DNA of 64,000 bases from Tetracladium setigerum (taxonomy: Eukaryota > Ascomycota > Leotiomycetes > Helotiales). The stretch spans positions 1,798,001-1,862,000 of the forward strand of contig PZJY01000009.1 of NCBI GenBank assembly GCA_031472005.1, read 5' to 3'. Below are positions 44,985 through 55,558 of the stretch, piece after piece. The notes under the pieces are model-generated. The model was not told where the DNA came from, searched no databases, and saw only the letters and a list, made by a program, of their open reading frames with translations. A program made the position numbers and the translations under genes. Numbering within the stretch: the stretch's first letter is position 1; each line of letters starts with the position of its first letter.

Positions 44985-47900
44985 ATGCGTTTCCTCCTCT
45001 CGAGCCTCTCTGGCCTCGTCGCCACTACCAGCATCTTCTCCTCTGTTTCTGCCGCACCAGTCGTCGGCACGTCATGTGTTGCAGGTCGCAGCAATGGAGC
45101 TGTCTTCCAGGACTTCACCGTCGCATGCGGTGTCGACTACTCCGGCCGTGATGTGGGCTCCAACTACAGTCCCACTTTCGAAAGCTGTATCACGTCTTGC
45201 AAGGCCCGTTCGGACTGTACATTCGTTGCATACGTTGGTGGTGATGATGGTGGCAACTGCTACTTGAAGACTGATATTGGAGCACCCAACACCGCAGGGC
45301 ACGTCTGGTCGGCTTCGAAAACCATTCCAGTTGTCGTCCCAACTACTCCCAAACCCGCCGGGCTCACTTGCGCTCAGAACAAGGATAACGGAACGACTTT
45401 CACATCTGCAAGTGGCAAGAAATACTTGGTCTACTGCGGCTGGGAGTATTTCGGCGGTGATCTCGGTGCTGCTAATACCGACTCTTTCGAAGCTTGCATG
45501 AACACTTGCGCTACAACTGCTGGGTGTATCGATGTCTCATATGGTAAGTTATTTCTTCAATACCTATTGCTTTTCATAGCTAATGAAATAAGTTTCCGGA
45601 TCTTGTTACATGAAGAGCTCCATCAAGGATCTTGTTCAAGCAGGTCACGTCTGGAGTGGAATTTATCTTCCCGGTACCTCGAGTTCATCTACCTCGACAA
45701 CAACCGCTTCCTCTGCTGTGTCAACAGCAGCACCATTATCTTGCGTCAATGGTCTCAGCCACAACAAGGAGTATGGCTCACCATCTGGAGGCTTGTATCT
45801 GATTCTCTGCAAGACTGACTATGGTGTACGTATCTCCATTCTCATCTACTAAGGAAACATCCTGACTTTCTCTAGGGAGGTGACTTCAAAGCTACTCAAG
45901 CCGCTACTTTCGAAGCTTGTATCGCTGACTGTGATGCCAATACCGGATGTCTCGACGTATCATATGTTGCCCCAGCATGTTACTTGAAGAACGAGCTTGG
46001 AACTGCCTTAGATGTTGGACACGTTTGGACCGCCAAGGTCATCAAGCCGGCCAAGGACATCTTTACTTTCCCCGAGGCCACCCCTCGAGCTCTTGGTTCT
46101 GGTACTGAGTCCGAGATGGGTGAACCTTACACATTCCCTGACCCTCCAGTTGCGACCTTGGGTCCTCAAACCCCACCTGGTAAGCGAAGAGAAAGAGGGA
46201 GGGTATTTTCTCGATATTATGTTGTTAACTTCTCCATCCAGGTCTTGATACCGCTGGCCTCCAAGTCCTCGCTCCAGATGAGGTCGCTTCGCTCTGGTAC
46301 GCCGGTACAAAGGGTGACGATGAAGAGGGTGCCACCACTGTCCAACTGACAATCACTTACCAATACCCCTCCATCGTCCTCGAACATTCCAGCCACATCA
46401 AAGATGTCGCGTGTTCAGCCGGTACCCTCAGCGGTCGTTTCGATGACGACGAAACTTTCTTCTTCGCTTCGGATCAATGGGCACCAAACGACCCAACCAT
46501 TTTCCTCACCCATGCCGCCACTTGCAGCGACGATGGGCAAAACATCTTCTTCTTGGCTCAGTCGATTACTTTCAACCCCGCCGACAAGACTTTCAAGGCT
46601 GTCGGAGAGGCTGTTGAGCTTGCAGATATGTAAGTGCTCTCTTGTCCCTGAACCACAATGACTTTGTCCTGACATGTATGAACAGTTTCACCAACATGGA
46701 TGCCGATTTCGGAACTGTGACTGCTAAAGACGACACCACTCCCGCAACCCCATCCTGCGGCGAACCTGGCCAAGCAGTTATCAATGGTCTTCCAGCAATC
46801 GGTTGCGGAGAGAACTTTGATAAAGACCTCGATGCCAAGCTCGGATACTACAGCAGTGAGAATACCGATATGCAGGTAAGTGATTCGGTTTGTACAATTG
46901 CTCCACCTCCCACTAACGCAACCGTAGTCCGTTATGGTCGCTGCCTCTCCCAATACTGTCTTTGAGACTAGCCTTGTAGTTCGAGCAATCGAGAAGCGTT
47001 GCAAGTGGTGGGATGTTGGTTGCAAGGCCCGTGAGGCTTGGGAAGCCGCTCAACGTGCAGCCCGCGCGATCGCCGAACGAATTGCTGCAGAGGCCAGAAG
47101 AGTTGCTGCAGAGATTGCAGCTCGTGTTGCAGCAGCAGCTAAAGCTGCTTTAGAGGCCGCCGCCAGGTACGATTGTCTCCCATTAACTCTGCTGATCACC
47201 TAGCGTTGTGATTCGGTGACAGGATCTTGCTAACGTTCCTGAAGAGCTGCCGCCGCGCTAGCCGCCAAAGTCAAGGCCGCTGCAGAGGCCGCCGCACGAA
47301 TTGCAGCAGCTGCTGCCGCTCTCCTTCTCCGTGGTGAATTCAGCCAAGCCCTTTCTCTCGGTATCGATCTCAGCCCACCTGCTTCTTACATGGAGGACTC
47401 TCCATGGGGCCCTGCCATGAAGCTCTATAGCTACAAGAAGGGTGCGGATGACGAAGATTTCGAGGAGGAGCAGAGCGAGCTCGACAAAATGCTTGGTGAA
47501 CTCATTGGTGTCGACGAGGAAGGTCCAGAACCAGGAATTGACGTCTACTGCCACAAGTGCGGCATCCAGGGTAAGGTTGTTGCAACTGGTTCGATCACTG
47601 CCACCCCACTCTCTGGTTTGACTCGAGGAACTATCTCCATCGAAGGAAACATGTATGCTGGCGCCTATCTCGGAATTAACGCCTTCGCTCAATGGGAGAA
47701 GACTATCAAGAAGCCTCTTCTTGTCAAGGGTCTTCCAGGGTGGGAGATTCCAAAAATCATCAGTCTCGGCCCACGATTGATCTTGGAGGCTATGGCCACT
47801 ATCAACATCGAGGCACAAGGACAAATTTACACTGGTGCTTCCTTGACCTGGCCCCGATTCGAAGCTACCCTTGATTTCGTCGACAAATCCAAGTCAACAA

Positions 47901-49644
47901 AATCTGGCTGGACTCCTATCGTTGACAAGGCTTTCGAGATCCATGGTTCTCTTGAAGCTACTGCCGCTCTGGGTCTTCCAGTCACCGTCAACTTTGGAAT
48001 CGATATTCTTAGTGGAAGATGGAGCAAGGGTGTCAATCTCACTGATATCCCAGCTGTCCAGGCCCATGCTGAGTTGACTGTCGATTACGATCTTGAGGGT
48101 GGTCTTGTTGTAGGCAATGAGGACTGCGCTGGTATTGACTGGGACATCAAGTTGACTAACGAGGTAAGCGACATCTTCAAAATTTTGATGACCCTAAAAC
48201 ACTTGGCTAACATCTCGCTTAGGTTCGCGTTGATATTTCTAACGTTGGTGGCCTCTCTCTTGCCCAATGGGCCAGTCCTGCTCTTGCAAGCGGATGTATT
48301 GAAATCAAGAAGCCTCCGCCAAAGGTTACGTCGACAACCACAACTACGACTACGACGACAACTACTACTACGACTACAACTACCACAACAACCACAACCA
48401 CTAGAACTACGACTACAACGACCGCTGCGGCAGTTGCTACTCAAGGTCCTTTGACTCCAACTACCGCCAATCCAATCTGCAGCAATGCACGATACATGGA
48501 CTCAGCTGGTGTTACATATGTCGTCCAGTGCAATACTGAGTATCAAGGCACAAATATCGAGTATTACCGCGCACCTTCCTGGGCTGCATGTGTTGTTCAC
48601 TGCAGTTCTTGGGGACCATACTGCTCCAACGCAAGGTGGTTGCCAAACTCCGGCGGAGCCAACTGCTACATCAGATACAGCATGACCGACAAGACCCCCG
48701 ATTCGGCCGTTGGATATGTCGTCCACAGTCTGATCAAGGTTGGTGTCGGAATTGCCGCTCGTGACAACAACGCGTTGGGACTGCACAAGAGACTTGAAAT
48801 TGGCGGTGCTCCTCACTCTGTATCTGGAGGATTACACACCCGCCATGGAGCTTTCCACCGACGTGGTGCACTCATGGCTCGTGCCGTGAACGGAACTACT
48901 TTCACCAACGGCACTTCATCCTCCAACAGCACCGCCTCAGCGCTCGCTGCTCTTGTCCGACCGGACAACAGCACTTCCAGCGCACCAGTCTCTCTCATCA
49001 CTCCATCCAACAGCACCACCCTCTCCAACAGCACTACGGCTCTCACAAACGGCACCACAGCCTCCAACGCAACTGCCCCCGTCAGCAGCGCTGCCCTCAT
49101 AGCCGCCCTCGCCGAAGATCCCACCGGCTCCTCCAAACCCGTCCAAATCTCTGACACGACCAAAACGCTCTACCTCAACCCCGCATCCAACGGCAACCTC
49201 TTCATCTCACTAACTCCCGGTTCCATCACCGACGACGACATCTCCGTCTTCGTCGCCTCAACCGACACCGACAAGCTCTCTGTCTGGGGTGATTCATCCG
49301 CCCGCTGGTTGCATTACTACCCCTCTACGCTCGCCAGCACGGGCGTATCGCGTCTTCGTCTCGCCGATTGGGAACACATTCCTCACGGGGCGCGTCTCAC
49401 TGCTCTCGTACCCTTCTCTGCGCCATCTGGTGAGAGTATGTTGGTTGCTATTGATAGTGAGGGAGCCTACTCGTGGCCCGTGATGTGCGGGATCAAGGAT
49501 CAGGAGAACAAGGTTTTCCTTGTTAAGGATTTGTCGACTGCTACGGCTATTTTGGCGAAGGCGGACATGAAGTTCACTATTACGGGTGGTCAGGCTAATA
49601 ATTGTGTGCCTTTGGCGCTTGAGGCGACGATTATTGATGTTTGA
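44985..49644 (+). CDS. Giant secreted multidomain protein: PAN/apple x4, DUF7029-like, Ala-rich helix, DUF7223-like
   Basis: Eight exons (44985-45543, 45593-45825, 45876-46179, 46242-46629, 46686-46875, 46928-47166, 47245-48163, 48223-49644) give 1417 residues, all in frame. Order: signal peptide (1-23); PAN/apple-type Cys modules at about 30-105, 125-205 and 250-320, each with C...F..C...C..D..C or C...GC spacing and GHVW near the end; a beta-sandwich-like block (373-495; TVQLTITYQYPSIVLEHSSHI) resembling DUF7029; a dibasic AIEKR site and CKWWDVGCK at about 580; an Ala/Arg/Glu-rich helix (590-680); a block at about 745-965 resembling DUF7223; a Thr-rich stretch (about 980-1012); a fourth PAN module (1021-1100); an NST-rich glycosylated linker (1155-1215); and a compact C-terminal domain. 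PAN modules bind proteins or carbohydrates, so a cell-surface or secreted adhesive or recognition role is plausible. DUF names are from memory, and function is unknown. Confidence 0.85.
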
Positions 49645-50533
49645 AGAGATGTTTGAAGTAGACGAGGTGGTGGTGGTAGTTAAATAGCCTACAACGGCAT
49701 AATCTTTTTCCTTTTTTAAATGTAATTCGGTGGGCGTGGGGTGGGGTGTTTTGGTGTGCTTTCTTGTATGTACCTAGGTAGGAAAGAAAGACAGGTAGGT
49801 AGGTTTGGGGTTTTTTGATGATGGGATATGATAAATAGGTTGGTAGATTGGGGTATTAGAAATCTCGAATGTATACATCAATTACACCGAGCACTTCAAA
49901 AGTTTATCGTATTTCCATTCTTTTTTGACTTTCGTGTAACTTTGTCAATAATTTATGAAGACTTCGTGGGAGAGCAATGCAAATGCGGAAGTAGTTATGT
50001 GATGGTTTGTCTGATCGAGGAGCTTGAGTTGCGAGAACAAAATGGAAGAACAATTACCCTGGTTGTAGATGATGAGCAGATAATTGCGAAGGATTCACAG
50101 TTTCCCCAAAATGAGATACTGTCATGTTGCAATAGTTGATATCTCTAAATAATGCTCGTGGAGCAACGTTGGTGAAGGTTGAACCAGACTCTACAATATT
50201 GTCTCTATTGATAAGATGTCTCCCTTTTGCATCCCAAAGCAAAAGCGATATTAGTATTTAGACCTCCCACATTGACTAGTTCCAATCTCAGCTACGTGAC
50301 AGAGGAACGCTGGGAGTTCCATCTCCCGGGTTGTTGACATGTCTGATGCCCTTGAAAGTCACGTGACCAAATGAAATTCAAGCCTCAAATATCCGGCCAC
50401 CAAAATATCCATCCCATCCCTCTCCCAAAAATCATCCCATCCACCCTATCCAATTCCAATTCCATTCCACCACCACACCTCCCATCCACACCCACTTACT
50501 CAAAAAAAAAACACATCCACAAAACTACCTACC
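49645..50533. other. Intergenic between PAN protein and bL36m
   Basis: No recognised product. The plus-strand frame 49828-50139 has no family signature. The 140 bp before 50534 are extremely C/T/A-rich (CCATCC, CCACCAC), fitting a leader. Confidence 0.5.
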
Positions 50534-51166
50534 ATGTTACCAACAACACTCCTCCGCACAGCGCGCGTGCTCTTACCCTCAATCCGCTCTACCACCACCT
50601 CCACCACGACGACGGCGGCCGCAGCACGGGGACTCACAACTTCGATCGCAAGGACATTCACGAGTTTGAGCAGGAGGCCGACGATGTTTGTTGCGTCGAG
50701 GGTGGCGGTTGATGTGGCGAAGGAGCAGACGAGGGGGATGGTGGTTAGGAGTTCGGTTAAGAAGATGTGTCCGGGTTGTAAGGTATGTTTGAATTGGTTT
50801 TTTTCTTTTTTGGGGATCCGTGGGTGAGGGATTTGGGTTGGGGTTTGGGTTTGGGAAAGGAAAGGAAAGGGGTTTGGGTGGTGGGAAATTGGTGGGATAT
50901 TGGGGGAATGAGATGAAGTTGGGAGAGAGAGTTGTGAGAGGGTTAGGAAAGGGAATTGGGGTGGGAGTTGGAAGCTTGAAGGTGCTAGGGGAAGGTGTTA
51001 ATGGGGAGGAATTGGGAGAGAGATGATTGTATGACAAATACGGGAAGAGCAAAAGCTAACATTTGTATCGCAGGCTGTTTTGAGGAAAGGTGGAAAGTCG
51101 GGCAAGGGACATGTGTATATCATCTGCTCGCTAAATCCCAAGCACAAGCAACGACAAGGAAAATAG
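50534..51166 (+). CDS. rtc6: Mitochondrial ribosomal protein bL36m (Rtc6 type)
   Basis: A component of the large mitoribosomal subunit near the peptidyl-transferase region. Exons 50534-50782 and 51074-51166 give 113 residues. The N-terminal about 70 residues are rich in Arg, Ser and Thr with few acidic residues, a typical mitochondrial presequence. The mature part matches bacterial L36: VRSSVKKMCPGCKAVLRKGG, then YIICSLNPKHKQRQGK. Zinc ligands of the C-C-C-H type are seen (CPGC and C-x5-H in CSLNPKH). The ending KHKQRQGK is diagnostic. The single intron (50783-51073) splits CPGCK from AVLRK and is unusually long and G-rich on the sense strand. Confidence 0.95.
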
Positions 51167-51476
51167 ATGTCTGATACGGGAGGTTGAGTAGCGGAGAAGC
51201 TGGAAAGTGGCATAGAAAGCGAGAGAGGGGGGGGGGCAATTGTACGACTGGATATATGGCCGAGTGGAACAGAAGGATGGAGGGAGGCATTGTACAATAC
51301 CATGTTAAACCACAACACACATACATGTATAAAGGCGTTAACGGAAAGATGGGGAACATGTCACAAAATACCACACTTTTCACACCCTCCCTGCTGAATG
51401 CGTACCTAGGTACCTAATTACTGCAAGACTACCTGTCCACGGGCGTCTGATTTTGGTAGGAGATTTGATTGAGATG
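51167..51476. other. Convergent 3' flanks of bL36m and the LYR-protein gene
   Basis: Non-coding stretch with a G10 homopolymer at about 51228-51237 and a CCTAGGTACC-type palindrome near 51406-51416. Confidence 0.55.
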
Positions 51477-51997
51477 TCATAACCCATCAATATACCTGCC
51501 CATAGTATCCCATTGTGTCTTCCCAGTGCTAACCAAGTACCGAATATGTCCCTACACTCGCACTTTGAATTAGCTCATGTATTCACTCACTACTTTCAAA
51601 CTCCCCAATTACGTATTTTTCCCAGTAGAAGTAGACCGAAACAAACATACAATATCAGTGACATTCTTATGCCTCTCAAACTCCTCCCTCGCAAATCCCA
51701 ATGTCTCCTTCCTCTGATTCGAATCCTGTATGCGACTACAATCCCTGACTATTCTTCGCCATAGCGATATGACTTTCGTCCGTTGTATAAACTTTGCAGA
51801 TCCTGCTGCGTTAGCTTGCGACTTTTTTTGGGGTGGGGGGAGGTTTGGGAAAAGAAGGGAAATCGCGAACGACGAACATGATCTAAACTAATTGTGTTTT
51901 TTAACTTCTTCCCTGCTGTTGGTCGCGGGGGGATTTTAGGGATTGAGGAGGCGTATGTGCGAAGACATGTTCGTGGGAGATGCATTGAGCATTGCAT
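51477..51997 (-). CDS. LYR-motif mitochondrial protein (LYRM2 family)
   Basis: Three exons (51878-51997, 51651-51791, 51477-51551) give 111 residues in a single continuous frame; it is easily missed because each exon is short. The N-terminus is basic with a short presequence-like stretch (MHLPRTCLRTYASSIPKIPPRP). Exon 1 ends TISLDH and exon 2 starts FIQRTKVISLWRRIVRD, the LYR position being LWR here. Then come QRKETLGFAREEFERHKNVTDI and GHIRYLVSTGKTQWDTMGRYIDGL, which match the LYRM2/complex1_LYR family pattern (phenylalanine-arginine core, TD..I.YL...GK). Relatives bind the acyl-carrier protein and help assemble respiratory complexes. The first intron uses GTTCGT as donor. The gene is divergent from the Nat4 gene, with 249 bp between start codons. 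Confidence 0.87.
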
Positions 51998-52209
51998 CCG
52001 GAATTCCGATCCCCAGGTGAGGAGATGGATGGGTGTTTGGGGTGGGTAGAAAGGTTGCGAGCTGCTGTGGTGAAGCTGCTTGCTGCTGGTGGTGAAGTGA
52101 TGCAGTCGTGCTTTGGAATTTGATGCAGGAGGGCGGAATCTCAGCGCTTTCAAGAGGCTTGGCAGGGTTTGTTCTTCTTCACGCGCCGACGCGACTGGAA
52201 ACAACTTCT

Positions 52210-52239
52210 ATGCTGATATTTTCGACGATATTGAAATAG
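52210..52239 (+). promoter_or_regulatory. Possible upstream ORF of the Nat4 gene
   Basis: A nine-codon frame (ATG CTG ATA TTT TCG ACG ATA TTG AAA TAG) ends seven bases before the Nat4 ATG. It matters only if transcription starts upstream of 52210, which the narrow 249-bp divergent promoter allows but does not prove. Confidence 0.35.
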
Positions 52240-52246
52240 GCTAAAA

Positions 52247-53108
52247 ATGGCGAAAAAATTGAAGAATTTGGTGGAGGAGAAGGATGCGATGGAGATAGTA
52301 AACGATTTGGAATTGGAGGTGTTTGTGGAGAGGTTTTTGATGGATGGGTGAGTTATGCAATCCTTCTTTTTTGGGGGTTGAAATGAGAGCTAGAATTGAT
52401 GCCTTTTGTCTCTGGAAAACCGTTTTTATTTTATTATCGCTTCCTAAATAATAGAGATATTGTAGAAATGAACATTCCTGCTAACCAATATCTAACAGTT
52501 TGGACTGGAAATCTTGGTCTCACCCCAAAACTTCCATTACCTACAATATTGACATCACAACCGCAACAGCCCTCTCAAAAGCAGATCTAGATGCTTGCTT
52601 CAAACTCATCGAGTTGACCAGCTCAGCAGACTACAAGAAGTCAAAGGATGGATGGAAACCCCGATCAAAAAGGAGTGAGATGAAACTGCTTGATCTGAAA
52701 TATCTTCTGGTTAAGAATTCAGAGGGTGCTGTGGAAGGGTTTTGCTCTTTCATGCCGACTTATGAGGATGGTTTTGCTGTGGTGTATTGTTATGAGATTC
52801 ATCTTGGGTTGGATTTACAGGGGTTTGTTGTGCCCTTGTTCTACTAATTTCCATGTGGTGGGCTCAGATTTCTAATTGTGTATAGTACTGGACTCGGGAA
52901 AGTGCTGATGGGCTATCTCGAGGTGATTGCCTCGAAATTACCAGACGTGACGAAAGTCATGTTGACCGTCTTTGTCTGCAATGAGAGAGCAGTCAACTTC
53001 TACGCGAAGCTTGGCTTTGAGAAGGACGAATTCTCACCTCCTCCCAAGATCCTGAGAAACGGCACAAAAGTTGAGGCAGATTATGTGATACTCAGTAAAG
53101 CTATCTGA
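52247..53108 (+). CDS. nat4: N-alpha-acetyltransferase Nat4/Naa40 (histone H4/H2A N-terminal acetylation)
   Basis: NatD acetylates the N-terminal Ser of histones H4 and H2A. Exons 52247-52347, 52499-52822 and 52886-53108 give 215 residues. Family signatures: KDWK-type LDWKSWSHPKTS near the N-terminus, the loop SSADYKKSKDGWKPRSKRSEMKLLDLKYLLV, GFCSFMPTYEDGFAVVYCYEIHL, and the acetyl-CoA binding motif Q-G-T-G-L-G-K-V-L-M, split by the second intron (donor GTTTGT). The GNAT C-terminal strand is TVFVCNERAVNFYAKLGFEKDEFSPPP. Many fungi keep this gene single-copy. It shares a compact divergent promoter with the LYR-protein gene and has a possible short upstream ORF. Confidence 0.94.
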
Positions 53109-53436
53109 GTATCATCTTTCGGATGGGAAATTTAACCTTCTCTGAATGCGAGATGCAGAGCCGCTTCCAACTTTATCTGAGAACCTTCTTGAGATGATGT
53201 TGCATAACATGCTCCTGCCCTACTAGATTCTTGCTAGTAATGTCACGAGCAAATTCCTTCTACTTCTTCAGCGGCAGAGCTTCCGTCTTCTCCATCAATC
53301 ATCGCCAATACCAACATTACTCCTCGCTCTCGCACACATTTACTACGTCTGATATTACATTCCAACATCAACAAGTACTACCACTCGATCACCAGCCCTC
53401 AATTCTCCACATACTCATCCATTCAAATCATCCAAT
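53109..53436. other. Intergenic between Nat4 and PLAC8 genes
   Basis: Nat4 3' flank followed by a C/A/T-rich leader ahead of 53437. Nothing else is seen. Confidence 0.55.
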
Positions 53437-54142
53437 ATGGCTCCCCCATCCGTACCCGAGGACCAACCTCTTGTCACCGCACAACCTGTCCCCAATGTTG
53501 ACAGCTCCGGACCCAGCTATGTCCCACCACCTCCACAGGCGAACTCCGTTCCCGCGCCTCCCTCCGGATGGAACGATCGATTTTTTGATTGTTTGAAGGG
53601 CGATGCAAAACTCTGTGAGTCCTCCTGGCCTGTCCCTACGTCTCTGTATCCAGTACAGGCTGAACAATGCTAACGGGAGATTCAGGCGTAACTGCTTGGT
53701 TTTGCCCCTGCTTTGTTTATGGCAAGACGCAAGCAAGAATTCGAAATCCAACTTTGGAGGGCTTCAAAGGATGCAATGGACAGGTTCGCCATCTCTTCTC
53801 GTCCGACCTTACTCTATCTCTTCTCCTAACAATCGTGCAGTGCTCTCTCTATGCTACTCTTATGTGTATTGGGGTCTATTGGATGTGAGCGATAGCATAC
53901 TTCTCCTTGTTTGATGTTATATGTTCTAACTCTAATCCAGCTTGCCGATGACCAACCGCACTACCATCAGGCGGGATTACAACATCGAAGGAAATTGTTT
54001 CAGGGATTTCGCTGCCTCAATGTACTGTCACTGTTGCGTGCTGATACAAAACGAGAAGGAAGTTACCCATCAGAACGATAAGAGTGGACTGGCCGTTGGT
54101 TATGTTTCCCCAACTGCAATGAGTATGAATGGAGAAATCTGA
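53437..54142 (+). CDS. PLAC8-family cysteine-rich membrane protein
   Basis: Four exons (53437-53614, 53686-53783, 53841-53884, 53941-54142) give 173 residues. A Pro/Gln-rich N-terminus leads to the PLAC8 core: WNDRFFDCLKGDAKLCVTAWFCPCFVYGKTQARI, a hydrophobic middle (CSLYATLMCIGVYWI), TNRTTIRRDYNIEGNCFRDFAASMYCHCCVLIQNEKEV. The paired motifs CPCF and CHCC are the hallmark of the family, which includes plant cadmium-resistance and fruit-weight proteins, and fungal members of uncertain function. The third exon has only 44 bases. A role in metal or ion handling at the plasma membrane is possible but not shown. Confidence 0.92.
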
Positions 54143-55558
54143 GTTATGATATCGAGTGGCCTGCAGACCGGACAGATCAGAAGTGGAATAGGTGCCGCTT
54201 GGCAGGTTGAACGAACAGCCTTTAATCGTGGAACAGGAGGAGTTGCATTCGTCATGGCATTAAACCAATCAGTCTTCTGAATTAATAATTGTTGTTGATA
54301 CTGACCATCGGTGATCTCGTGGCTCGCAAGACTTTGAAGTCAGCCTGCCAAAACTCACAATCCTTCTCGTCAGCACGCTCTTTTCTATCCATTTTTCTAG
54401 ACATACCCGCTCCCAGACCGAACGCTATGCTAATGCGAGAACTGTTACAGTACCAGCCAAAGGCAATTCTGTTCTCTCTCTTTAGCGACACCTAGCAATA
54501 GCCTAACCACCCTCAGGCGGGCCACGAGCCGAGGCTTGTTGTCATTTCCAAGCTTTTGAACTTTCGACACAAAGTCGTGAGTGATGAGCTCACAACACAA
54601 CATTCGACAACAAGTGGTTCGTCGCACATCTTCCACGAGTCAGTTCAAAGAAACTCCAGTCTTGGCGTCAACTAAGTGTGGAGTTTCCGGAGAACCTCAA
54701 GATCGAATTATTAACCAATCCAAGTCGATGGTTTTCTTCTGTATCTGAGCGATTTTAGAAAGCGTGCTCTAGATAGACATTTGTCCTAAAAATGCGCGAG
54801 ATTCCCTTCTTTCTAAATGCCTGTTTGATGTCTTTCCCTTAATTTTCAATCTTTTGTTTTTGTTTCTTGGTACGGACAAGCCAAGATCCAAGAACATCTC
54901 TTGAATCGGTAGGCGATACTTCGGCAGACTTTGTGAATCAAGCTCTCCGGTTTCTTGGGTATAGCTCGCTCTATCTTATGCAGGAGTCGGCCCTTTGTTG
55001 AAGGAATGAGTGGATATTAGATAATGTCTTTGGGTGCTGCGAAATTATCTTGGGCAATTACTTTGAAATAACAAAGTTCGTGATGTTGACCTCTTTACAT
55101 TTGAGACGTCTGTTTTGGAATTGACATTGATTAGTTTTGGCATTTTCAGGAAGGGGAGCCGAAGGAATTAGAGCATTGTTATAAGTTTTAAGTTGAGACT
55201 ACAAGGAGTTCCTTTACCCAGTTTTGAAAGTGGTGGTGCCAAGATATCCGCTTTCTAGACTCGTGCCAGCATATCCCCATATTGCGGGGTCAAAGACGTT
55301 AGATGCTGGTGGATGCGGGGTTCTGGGTTGATAGTGTAAAGCTTCCCCATACAAAATTTTGATCCCATGGCTTTCAAATCCCAAAGATGGGGAGGAGAGA
55401 TCGGCCCGGCGATGACGATAATGAGAAAAAAAAGCTTGGAGTGGATGAGGCCCGTCGCTCAGGTGAAGTCACTTCAGAAGTATATATTGAGGAAGTGCGA
55501 CATCATTCTGCGTGAGAATTTTATTTTGTTGGAGAACACCTTTCAAGCATTCACAATC
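54143..55558. other. Intergenic 1.4 kb upstream of the carboxylesterase
   Basis: No gene is supported. An in-frame ATG at 55367 lies upstream of the chosen esterase start, but the added 64 residues are not secretion-like. TTTTGTTTTTGTTTCTTGG-type T-rich sequence occurs near 54855. Confidence 0.5.
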
